Assembly (NCBI GenBank): GCA_041686855.1
Contig: JAWLDA010000004.1
Coordinates: 186,001 to 250,000, forward strand
Length of the DNA stretch: 64,000 nucleotides
DNA from: JAWLDA01 sp041686855
Lineage (GTDB): Bacteria > Bacillota > Limnochordia > DTU080 > RSA5
Direction of reading: 5' to 3'
The position numbers and the translations under genes are program-made. Each line of letters opens with the position of its first letter. Positions within the stretch are counted from its first letter, which is position 1. Positions 57,590 to 64,000 of the stretch are shown here, in pieces. The notes below the pieces were generated by a model that worked only from the letters and a program-made list of their open reading frames with translations, was not told the origin of the DNA and did not search any database.

Positions 57590-58633
57590 GTGAGTGGGTA
57601 CAACGTCGCGATTCTAGGTGCAACGGGTGTCGTGGGAAGGGAATTGCTGCAGCTACTGGTGGAACGGGACTTTCCAATCGCCAGTCTGCGCCTGCTGGCA
57701 TCGGCGCGCAGCGCAGGCAAGCGCGTCGCCTTTGCCGACAAAGAGCTCACCATCGAAGAGGTGGGAGAGGATTCGTTTCGCGGCGTTGATATCGCTTTCT
57801 TCAGCGCTGGGGGGAGTGTTAGCCAGAAGTGGGCGCCTCGTGCGACCGCAAACGGTGCACTCGTCGTCGACAACACGAGTGCGTTTCGCATGGATCCGAG
57901 TACGCCGCTCGTCGTTCCCGAAGTGAACGCGGAGGCGATCGCAGAGCATAGGGGTATCATCGCCAATCCCAACTGCTCTACCATTATTATGGTCGTGGCG
58001 CTGGCGCCTCTTCATAAAGCGGCGACTATCAAGCGCGTGGTGGTCTCTACCTATCAAGCCGTCTCCGGCGCGGGCAACGCTGCCATGGCGGAGCTCGAGG
58101 CGCAGGTGACGGCGTACGCGAAAGGGGAAGAGATGCAGGCTTCCGTGCTGCCGGTCGCCTCTCTCCCCCGTCATCATCAGATGGCCTTCAATTTGATTCC
58201 GCACATCGACGTCTTTGAAGAGCTCGATTACACCAAGGAAGAGTGGAAGATGGTGCGCGAGACCCGCAAGATCTTTGGAAGCGACCAGATTGCCGTCTCT
58301 CCCACCGCGGTGCGGGTGCCCGTCTTTCGCAGTCACTCCGAGTCGATCAACGTTGAGACCGAATCGCCTCTCAGCGTCGGGCAGGCGCGCGCGCTGTTGG
58401 CCGAGGCCGACGGAGTGGTGGTGCAAGACGATCCGCAGGCCATGGAGTATCCGATGCCGTGGCACACATCAGGGCGGGACGCGGTATACGTGGGTCGCAT
58501 TCGCAAGGACCCGACAGTCGCAAACGGCCTCAACCTGTGGGTAGTGGGGGATCAGATTCGCAAGGGCGCTGCACTCAACGCGCTTCAAATCGCTGAGTAC
58601 GCCTGCGCGCACGATCTTCTTAAGGGGCGCTAA
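57590..58633 (+). CDS. asd: Aspartate-semialdehyde dehydrogenase
   Basis: Makes aspartate semialdehyde for lysine, dipicolinate, threonine and methionine. It has 347 residues: NADP loop LGATGVVGRELLQLL, catalytic Cys in NPNCSTIIMVVAL, and SGAGNAAMAELEAQ. GTG 57590 with AAAGGAGAG upstream. Gene order dpaA-dpaB-asd-dapG-dapA is that of Bacillus. Confidence 0.97.
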   Translation: MSGYNVAILGATGVVGRELLQLLVERDFPIASLRLLASARSAGKRVAFADKELTIEEVGEDSFRGVDIAFFSAGGSVSQKWAPRATANGALVVDNTSAFRMDPSTPLVVPEVNAEAIAEHRGIIANPNCSTIIMVVALAPLHKAATIKRVVVSTYQAVSGAGNAAMAELEAQVTAYAKGEEMQASVLPVASLPRHHQMAFNLIPHIDVFEELDYTKEEWKMVRETRKIFGSDQIAVSPTAVRVPVFRSHSESINVETESPLSVGQARALLAEADGVVVQDDPQAMEYPMPWHTSGRDAVYVGRIRKDPTVANGLNLWVVGDQIRKGAALNALQIAEYACAHDLLKGR

Positions 58634-58646
58634 TAAGACGATCGGT

Positions 58647-58677
58647 GGACCATGAAAGTAAGAACTTTCGGGGGTCC
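58647..58677 (+). promoter_or_regulatory. Stem-loop covering the dapG ribosome binding site
   Basis: GGACC (58647-58651) pairs with GGTCC (58673-58677), and GAAAGT (58654-58659) with ACTTTC (58664-58669) around AAGA. The only Shine-Dalgarno-like stretch before ATG 58683 (GGGGGT) lies in the 3' arm. It could reduce dapG translation relative to its neighbours. No U-run follows. Confidence 0.6.
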
Positions 58678-58682
58678 GACTC

Positions 58683-59963
58683 ATGAGACGGATTGTGGTA
58701 CAAAAGTTTGGGGGCACCTCCGTGGCAACTCCCGAAGTGCGGGAGCGCGTCGTTCACCATATCGAGCGCGCCTTAAATGAGGGAGCACACCCTGTCGTAG
58801 TCGTCAGTGCGATGGGGCGCCGCGGAGACCCCTATGCTACCGATACGCTCCTCACTCTCGTCGAATCGATTGGCGGAGAGGCTGATTCGCGTGAGACCGA
58901 TCTGCTCCTGGCATGCGGCGAAGTGATCTCTACAGTCGTGCTCGCACAGACGCTGCGTTCCCGCGGACACGCGGCCAAGGCGTTCACCGGCGGGCAAGCG
59001 GGAATTGTCACCACCGCGCAACACGGGAATGCGAGGATCATTCGCGTTGAACCGGACGCGATCAAAGAGGTCGTCGAGGCCGGCATCATACCGATCATCG
59101 CAGGCTTTCAAGGCGTCGACGCCGGTGGCGAAGTGACGACGCTGGGTCGGGGAGGGAGCGATACGAGCGCTGCAGCCCTGGCTGTGGGCCTGAACGCGGC
59201 GCTCCTCGAGGTGTACACCGACGTGGACGGCGTAAAGACGGCTGATCCGCGCTTGGCCCCCGACGCCGCCACACTCGATCACCTTACCTACCGCGAGGTA
59301 GTCGAGATGGCACACCTGGGCGCCAAAGTGATTCATCCGCGGGCCGTGGAGATCGCCATGCTGGGTCGCCTCCCCTTGCACATTCGACCCACCACCTCCG
59401 ACGCACCTGGCACGTTGGTCTGCGACCCTCCGGCGTCGCAGGGGGAAGGGTTGGAGCACTGGGCCGAGGAGCGCCCCGTGACTGGAATCGCCCACGTGGC
59501 CGGGCAGTCCCTCGTTCAAATCGATGTACCGCCCGACGGTAGTGAAGACGCGCCCCGGCAGGTCTTCCAGGCATTGGGGGAGGCCTCCGTCAGCGCCGAC
59601 ATGATCTATGTTTCACCCGACCGGATCGCGTTTATCGTGGAAGGAAACGCGGCCAAGCGGATTGAAAGGCTTTTGGAAAAACTGGGATTCACCGTGCGCG
59701 TACGATCGGGTGTGGCTAAGGTGTCGGCGGTCGGAGCTGGGATGCACGGAGTTCCAGGAGTGATGGGGCGAATTGCGGCAAGTTTGTGCAAAGCGGGCAT
59801 TCCCATCCTCCAAACCACGGACTCCCATGCGAACATCTCGTGCCTCGTGCCCGGTGAGCGTATGCAAGAGGCAGTCCTGGCGCTGCACCGAGAGTTTGAG
59901 TTGGCAACAGACGAGGAGGCGTCCACTTGGCGGCCGGACCGTATGGGCCCGGACCGGCAGTGA
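58683..59963 (+). CDS. dapG: Aspartokinase I (DapG type)
   Basis: Phosphorylates aspartate at the head of the pathway. It has 426 residues: VVQKFGGTSVATPEVRERVV, the nucleotide-binding TLGRGGSDTSAAALAVGLN, YTDVDGVKTADPRLAP, then two ACT domains in the C-terminal 160 residues (IGRIAASLCKAGI). Bacillus DapG is feedback-inhibited by diaminopimelate, which fits spore and wall needs. ATG 58683; ribosome binding site inside a stem-loop. Confidence 0.95.
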   Translation: MRRIVVQKFGGTSVATPEVRERVVHHIERALNEGAHPVVVVSAMGRRGDPYATDTLLTLVESIGGEADSRETDLLLACGEVISTVVLAQTLRSRGHAAKAFTGGQAGIVTTAQHGNARIIRVEPDAIKEVVEAGIIPIIAGFQGVDAGGEVTTLGRGGSDTSAAALAVGLNAALLEVYTDVDGVKTADPRLAPDAATLDHLTYREVVEMAHLGAKVIHPRAVEIAMLGRLPLHIRPTTSDAPGTLVCDPPASQGEGLEHWAEERPVTGIAHVAGQSLVQIDVPPDGSEDAPRQVFQALGEASVSADMIYVSPDRIAFIVEGNAAKRIERLLEKLGFTVRVRSGVAKVSAVGAGMHGVPGVMGRIAASLCKAGIPILQTTDSHANISCLVPGERMQEAVLALHREFELATDEEASTWRPDRMGPDRQ

Positions 59964-60015
59964 GCGCCCACGAGGACTTATAGTCGTGCGTTAGGACATG
60001 TCGAGGGAGTGACAA

Positions 60016-60900
60016 GTGTTGACTCCATTTGGAGAAGTGTTGACGGCGATGGCAACGCCGATGCGAGCCGACGGATCGATTGACCTGCAAAAGGCGGGTG
60101 CCTTGGCCGAGTTTCTGATAGAGAATGGTTCCGATGGATTGGTCGTCTCCGGTACCACCGGTGAATCGCCGACTCTGAGCGCCGAGGAGAAGTTAGAGCT
60201 CACCCAGGCGGTCGTCCAGGCTGTCGGAGGTCGCGCCAAGGTGGTGATGGGGACGGGCTCGTACAACACGCAAGAGAGCGTTGAGCTCACCCGTCGCGCC
60301 TCTTCGCTCAAGATCGACGGTGTGATGGCTGTCGTGCCTTATTACAACAAACCGCCGCAGGAGGGGCTCTACCAGCACTTTCGCGCTATTGCCGAGGCGA
60401 CCTCATTGCCGGTGATGCTTTACAACGTCCCTTCGCGCACCAGTCGCAACCTTGAGCCCGAGACAGTCGCTCGCCTCTCGACGTTGCCTAACGTCCTGGC
60501 CGTCAAAGAGGCGGCCGGCGATATGGAGCAGCTGACGTTTATCAAAAAGAGCACGGACGAGAGCTTCGCCGTTTACAGCGGGGAGGATTCGCTCACGCTA
60601 CCGATGTTGTCGCTCGGCGCCGTGGGTGTCGTCAGCGTCGCTTCACACGTGGTCGGCAAGGAGATTAAAGCCATGATTCGCGCCTTTATGGCGGGGGAGA
60701 CACGCGAAGCTAGATTGATCCACGAACGTCTGATGCCCGTCTTCAAGGCGCTCTTTATCACGACGAATCCAATCCCTGTCAAATGGGCGATGGGCTTGCT
60801 TGGGCTGGACCTCGGGCCGTTTAGAGCCCCGATGGTCGCTCCGTCGCCGTCGGAGCGGGCTCACATCGAAGAGACGTTGCGTCGTTCGGGTGTCATCTAA
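60016..60900 (+). CDS. dapA: 4-hydroxy-tetrahydrodipicolinate synthase
   Basis: Condenses pyruvate with aspartate semialdehyde; its product feeds both DapB and dipicolinate synthase. It has 294 residues: SGTTGESPTLSAEEK, the tyrosines in VVPYYNKPPQEG and LYNVPSRTSRN, and Schiff-base lysine in VLAVKEAAGDM. TTG 60016 with GAGGGAG upstream. Last gene before the operon terminator. Confidence 0.97.
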   Translation: MLTPFGEVLTAMATPMRADGSIDLQKAGALAEFLIENGSDGLVVSGTTGESPTLSAEEKLELTQAVVQAVGGRAKVVMGTGSYNTQESVELTRRASSLKIDGVMAVVPYYNKPPQEGLYQHFRAIAEATSLPVMLYNVPSRTSRNLEPETVARLSTLPNVLAVKEAAGDMEQLTFIKKSTDESFAVYSGEDSLTLPMLSLGAVGVVSVASHVVGKEIKAMIRAFMAGETREARLIHERLMPVFKALFITTNPIPVKWAMGLLGLDLGPFRAPMVAPSPSERAHIEETLRRSGVI

Positions 60901-60958
60901 GCAGCCTGACTGAGCTTTGGGACGAGGAGTACGGGGTGGCGCCGAGCCACGTCGACCG

Positions 60959-61004
60959 AGCAGCGGGAAAGTGAAGCCCGGCGCTTCGCTCCGCTGCTTT
61001 TTGG
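60959..61004 (+). terminator. Intrinsic terminator of the dapB-dapA operon
   Basis: AGCAGCGG pairs with CCGCTGCT, with an inner stem GAAGC-CCGGC-GCTTC, followed by a T-rich run (CTTTTTGGTTTCTTTT). Confidence 0.9.
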
Positions 61005-61024
61005 TTTCTTTTGCACACACGAGT

Positions 61025-61054
61025 TTGCACTGGTCGGTTGACATACGATATAAT
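61025..61054 (+). promoter_or_regulatory. Sigma-A promoter upstream of RNase J gene
   Basis: A perfect -10 TATAAT (61049-61054) with a partial -35 TTGCAC (61025-61030) at 18 bases. It leaves a leader of about 130 bases before the start codon, in which I see no known riboswitch. Confidence 0.65.
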
Positions 61055-61191
61055 CATCTTTAGTGTGCGTGAAGCAGACCGGATTTTTCGTTGAGCGTGA
61101 ATTAACAGAGATTTCGGGAGCGCCACGGCCACCGGCCAAGGCATTAGTCTCGGGTCGCCGGAGACTTTAGCCTTTCAATTTATGGAGGTGC

Positions 61192-62871
61192 TTGATTAGC
61201 GTTATGGCAAAAAGTGAATCGAAACTCTCTATTATACCCCTAGGAGGGGTTGGAGAGATTGGTAAGAACTTCTGGCTCGTTCAGCAAGGGGACGAGATAT
61301 TGGTCCTCGACTGTGGAGTCATGTTTCCCGACGAAGAGATGCTCGGTGTCGACTTGGTCATACCCGACATCTCATACCTAGTGGAGCGGAAATCGCAGGT
61401 AAAAGGTATCGTGCTTAGCCACGGGCACGAAGATCACATCGGGGCCCTGCCCTACGTGCTTCATCAATTGAATCTGCCGGTATACGGGACCCCACTTACC
61501 CTGGGACTGGTCGAGTCTAAGCTCGAGGAGCACGGTCTACTGCGTGAGTCCCGTCTCAAAAAGATTGCGGCCGGTGAGCGTATCAAGATTGGCCGCTTCG
61601 ACCTCGAGTTTATCCACGTTAACCACTCGTTGCCTGACGTGGTCTCCGTCGCGATTCGGACCAACCAAGGGATTATCCTTTACGCCACGGATTTTAAGAT
61701 CGACCATACGCCGATCGACGGTAAAGTGACGGACTTGCAACGATTTGCCGAGCTCGGGCGGGAGGGCGTACTCTGCCTAATGTCCGACAGCACCAACGCC
61801 GAGCGGCCGGGTTACACTCCGTCGGAGCGCAAAGTGGGCGCTCAACTGGTCGACACCTTCAGCAAGGCGGAGGGGCGGGTGATCGTTGCGACATTCGCGT
61901 CCAACATTCACCGGGTGCAAGAAGTGGTGAACGCCGCGCACCAGTTCGAGCGGAAGGTGGCTGTTATCGGGAGGAGCATGGTCAAAAACGTCGAGATCGC
62001 CTCCCGCTTGGGTTACTTACACATTCCAGACGGAATCCTTGTCGACCCCGGCGACATCGACGATCTGCCTCCGGAGAAGCTCGCCATCATCTCGACGGGT
62101 AGTCAAGGCGAGCCGATGGCCGCGCTGACGCGCATGGCCATGAACGAACATCGGCGGATCTCAATCGGTAAAGGCGACACGGTTATCATTTCGGCTTCGC
62201 CGATCCCGGGCAACGAGAAGCCGATCGGCCGAACGATCAACCACCTGTTTCGTCAGGGTGCACAGGTGATCTATCATGGGCTCACGGACGTCCACGTCTC
62301 GGGACATGCCAGCCAAGAAGAGCTCAAGTTGATGATCAACCTGACGCGTCCGCGCTACTTTGTCCCCATTCACGGAGAGTACCGGATGTTGGTGACGCAT
62401 GCGCGACTCGCCGAGTCGTTGGGTGTGCCTCCATCCCATATCGTCATCCCCGATCTAGGAGACCGCATCGAGATCCTGCGGGGATCGATCCGCAAAGGGG
62501 ATCCCGTACCCAACGGGCAAGTGCTCGTCGACGGACTCGGGGTGGGCGACGTTGGCAACATCGTCCTGCGCGACCGGCAGCAACTCTCCCGGGATGGCAT
62601 TCTTATCGTGGTGATCAGCCTCGACAAACAATCCGGGAAGGTTGCAGCGGGTCCCGACATCGTCTCTCGCGGTTTTGTCTACGTGCGCGAGTCGGAGAGG
62701 CTGATGGAAGAGGCCCGGACTCAAGCTAAAGAAGCGCTAGAGGGGCTACAAGTGGGCCACGTACCGGATTGGGGAACGGTGAAAGGGCGCGTGCGCGAGG
62801 TGTTGCAGAGCTTTCTATACGAGCGGACCAAACGCCGCCCCGTCATCTTGCCGATCATCATGGAGGTTTAG
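61192..62871 (+). CDS. rnjB: Ribonuclease J
   Basis: 5'-exo/endoribonuclease of the metallo-beta-lactamase fold. It has 559 residues: the intact metal site SHGHEDHIGALPYV, ATDFKIDHTP, the beta-CASP region SDSTNAERPGYTPSE, STGSQGEPMAALTRM, HVSGHASQEELKLMINL, and the C-terminal RGFVYVRESE. Position between dapA and tepA corresponds to rnjB of Bacillus, but B. subtilis RNase J2 has a degenerate site whereas this one looks active. Start uncertain: TTG 61192 (Shine-Dalgarno GGAGG very close) or ATG 61204 (rather far). Confidence 0.95.
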   Translation: MISVMAKSESKLSIIPLGGVGEIGKNFWLVQQGDEILVLDCGVMFPDEEMLGVDLVIPDISYLVERKSQVKGIVLSHGHEDHIGALPYVLHQLNLPVYGTPLTLGLVESKLEEHGLLRESRLKKIAAGERIKIGRFDLEFIHVNHSLPDVVSVAIRTNQGIILYATDFKIDHTPIDGKVTDLQRFAELGREGVLCLMSDSTNAERPGYTPSERKVGAQLVDTFSKAEGRVIVATFASNIHRVQEVVNAAHQFERKVAVIGRSMVKNVEIASRLGYLHIPDGILVDPGDIDDLPPEKLAIISTGSQGEPMAALTRMAMNEHRRISIGKGDTVIISASPIPGNEKPIGRTINHLFRQGAQVIYHGLTDVHVSGHASQEELKLMINLTRPRYFVPIHGEYRMLVTHARLAESLGVPPSHIVIPDLGDRIEILRGSIRKGDPVPNGQVLVDGLGVGDVGNIVLRDRQQLSRDGILIVVISLDKQSGKVAAGPDIVSRGFVYVRESERLMEEARTQAKEALEGLQVGHVPDWGTVKGRVREVLQSFLYERTKRRPVILPIIMEV

Positions 62872-62949
62872 CCACATCTTTACCCTCGTTTCTCGCCATA
62901 CTATCCAGAGTGTGTGAAGCGACTCAAATGTGGCGAGAGGGTGAGTGTT

Positions 62950-63774
62950 TTGGCAGACTCAAACCAATCGGAGCAGGGCGGGGGCAAGGGTGGCTCCCCT
63001 CAGACTCGACTGCAGGCCGTTCAGGAGCTGGGCCAGTCCGGTGCGCCTCCTTCCGGCGGAGGGGGCGTGCACGTCCTGCCGATTGTCGGTCAAGTCGAAG
63101 GGCACGTCCTGTTACCGGCAAAGAATAAGACGACGAAGTACGAGCACATCATTCCGCAGCTGATCGCCGTTGAGCAAAATCCGTCCATCAAGGGGCTCCT
63201 GGTCGTCCTAAACACGGTGGGTGGCGACATCGAGGCGGGTCTGGCCATCGCTGAGATGATTCGGACCCTCTCCAAACCGACGGTCTCCCTGGTACTCGGA
63301 GGCGGACATTCGATAGGTGCGCCTATCGCAGTGGCGGCTCGCCGTTCCTTCATTGCCAGCACGGCCACGATGACGGTGCACCCCATTCGATTGACGGGGT
63401 TGGTCATCGGCGTACCGCAGACGTACGAGTACCTCGACAAGATGCAGGAGCGGGTGATCGGGTTCATTGTGCAGAATAGCGCCATCGGGGAACCGGCGCT
63501 GCGCGAGCTCATGTTTCGCACAGGCGAGTTGATGCGTGACGTCGGTACGGTCCTTGTGGGGATGGAGGCGGTACGCGCAGGCCTCATCGACGCGGTGGGC
63601 GGAGTCCAAGACGCATACCGTGCCCTGGATCAGATGATCGCTTATCAATCAGGACAGGCGGGTTGGCAGGGTGGTCCTCACGCTCCATACCCGACGGTTC
63701 CGACGCCGATGCCACCGATGAGTCCCGACCCGCGCCAAATCCCACCGTTTCAAACGGGAGTTGGCCCCCAGTGA
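62950..63774 (+). CDS. tepA: ClpP-family translocation-enhancing protein TepA
   Basis: A 274-residue ClpP-fold serine protease homologue. VHVLPIVGQVEGHVLLPAKN and NTVGGDIEAGLAIAEMIRTL are typical; the nucleophile Ser is in LGGGHSIGAPIAVAA and the His in MTVHPIRLTG. The C-terminal tail is Pro/Gly-rich. TepA is linked to preprotein translocation and spore formation in Bacillus. TTG 62950 is chosen, with GAGAGGGTGA upstream; GTG 62914 would add twelve unlike residues. Confidence 0.94.
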   Translation: MADSNQSEQGGGKGGSPQTRLQAVQELGQSGAPPSGGGGVHVLPIVGQVEGHVLLPAKNKTTKYEHIIPQLIAVEQNPSIKGLLVVLNTVGGDIEAGLAIAEMIRTLSKPTVSLVLGGGHSIGAPIAVAARRSFIASTATMTVHPIRLTGLVIGVPQTYEYLDKMQERVIGFIVQNSAIGEPALRELMFRTGELMRDVGTVLVGMEAVRAGLIDAVGGVQDAYRALDQMIAYQSGQAGWQGGPHAPYPTVPTPMPPMSPDPRQIPPFQTGVGPQ

Positions 63775-63977
63775 TCTTCTACACGGTGGTTCCGATCGAA
63801 GACATACTCGACGATGAGGAGGAGCGAATGCTCGTTCCGGCGTCGGCCGGCGGCTGTACGATGCTGGTCGAGCCACTTGGGGAGGGACGGGGGCGAATTG
63901 AACGCATCCTCTCTACCGACCCTCATCATTTCTTAACGCCTGAGCTGCAGCCGGGCAGTATCGTCGATCTCGTGTAA
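63771..63977 (+). CDS. ylzJ: YlzJ-like small protein
   Basis: A 68-residue protein (VIFYTVVPIEDILDDEEERM, RILSTDPHHFLTPELQPGSI) matching the YlzJ family by sequence and by its place right after tepA, before spoIIIE in Bacillus. GTG 63771 overlaps the tepA stop, with GGGAG upstream. Function unknown. The last 23 bases of the window hold no further gene. Confidence 0.88.
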   Translation: MIFYTVVPIEDILDDEEERMLVPASAGGCTMLVEPLGEGRGRIERILSTDPHHFLTPELQPGSIVDLV

Positions 63978-64000
63978 AAGGCTTCCATCAGGCACATCAC

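Noticed and set aside
1..64000. Mobile elements, prophage, CRISPR arrays, tRNA or rRNA genes
   Set aside because: No transposase, integrase, direct-repeat array or tRNA-like cloverleaf was seen; the gene order is that of a conserved chromosomal core.

Overview
This window looks like one continuous chromosomal stretch of an endospore-forming Firmicute of the Bacillales. It carries sigK, spo0A, spoIVB, the complete eight-gene spoIIIA operon, the dipicolinate synthase genes, tepA and ylzJ. The gene order follows Bacillus subtilis in several blocks: aspS-6S RNA-rarA-cymR-iscS-mnmA; alaS-ireB-ruvX-yrzB; spoIIIA-accBC-yqhY-nusB-xseAB-ispA-dxs-tlyA-argR-recN-spoIVB-spo0A; ylxY-mlpA-dut-ylmC-dpaAB-asd-dapG-dapA-rnj-tepA-ylzJ. 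The DNA looks GC-rich (high fifties by eye, not computed), most start codons are GTG or TTG, and a probable OLE RNA is present. Together these suggest an Alicyclobacillus-like or other extremophilic lineage rather than Bacillus itself. This placement is inference. I see no rRNA, tRNA, IS element, prophage or CRISPR array.

Layout. 1-9.1 kb: hisS (3' part), aspS, a 6S RNA, rarA, cymR, iscS, mnmA, a PRC-barrel protein, a small protein and an AI-2E family permease. 9.2-15.7 kb: alaS, ireB, ruvX, yrzB, sigK, yqeG, yqeH. 15.8-21.6 kb: a 69-aa unknown, then the shikimate genes aroC-aroK-aroB-aroQ, an M24 peptidase, efp and an acidic zinc-ribbon protein. 21.7-27.2 kb: spoIIIAA-AH, which encodes the mother-cell/forespore channel. 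27.3-33.8 kb: accBC, the Asp23/AmaP cell-envelope genes, nusB, a 56-aa membrane protein, xseAB and ispA. 33.8-34.4 kb: a long non-coding structured region, the probable OLE RNA. 34.7-42.8 kb: dxs, tlyA, nadK, argR, recN, spoIVB and spo0A, ending in a strong terminator. 42.8-46.4 kb: a tightly coupled four-gene cassette (SteA-like, MctB-like, GT2, MraY-like). 46.5-54.6 kb: dinG, two polysaccharide deacetylases, the only minus-strand gene (an SH3-GH18 spore-wall type hydrolase), an M16 protease, dut, ylmC and a stress protein. 54.6-61.0 kb: a lysine riboswitch with its terminator, followed by dapB-dpaA-dpaB-asd-dapG-dapA and another terminator. 61.0-64.0 kb: RNase J, tepA, ylzJ.

The most interesting points are: (1) the probable OLE RNA between ispA and dxs with no oapA beside it; (2) a lysine riboswitch placed ahead of both lysine and dipicolinate genes, with an internal sigma-K-type promoter before dpaA that could free spore dipicolinate synthesis from lysine repression; (3) a sigma-H-type promoter for spo0A; (4) a steA-mctB-GT2-MraY-like cassette whose synteny with tlyA-nadK-recN resembles the Actinobacteria; (5) stem-loops that bury the ribosome binding site and start codon of spoIIIAA and the ribosome binding site of dapG. 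All assignments come from reading the sequence. No database search or folding program was run.
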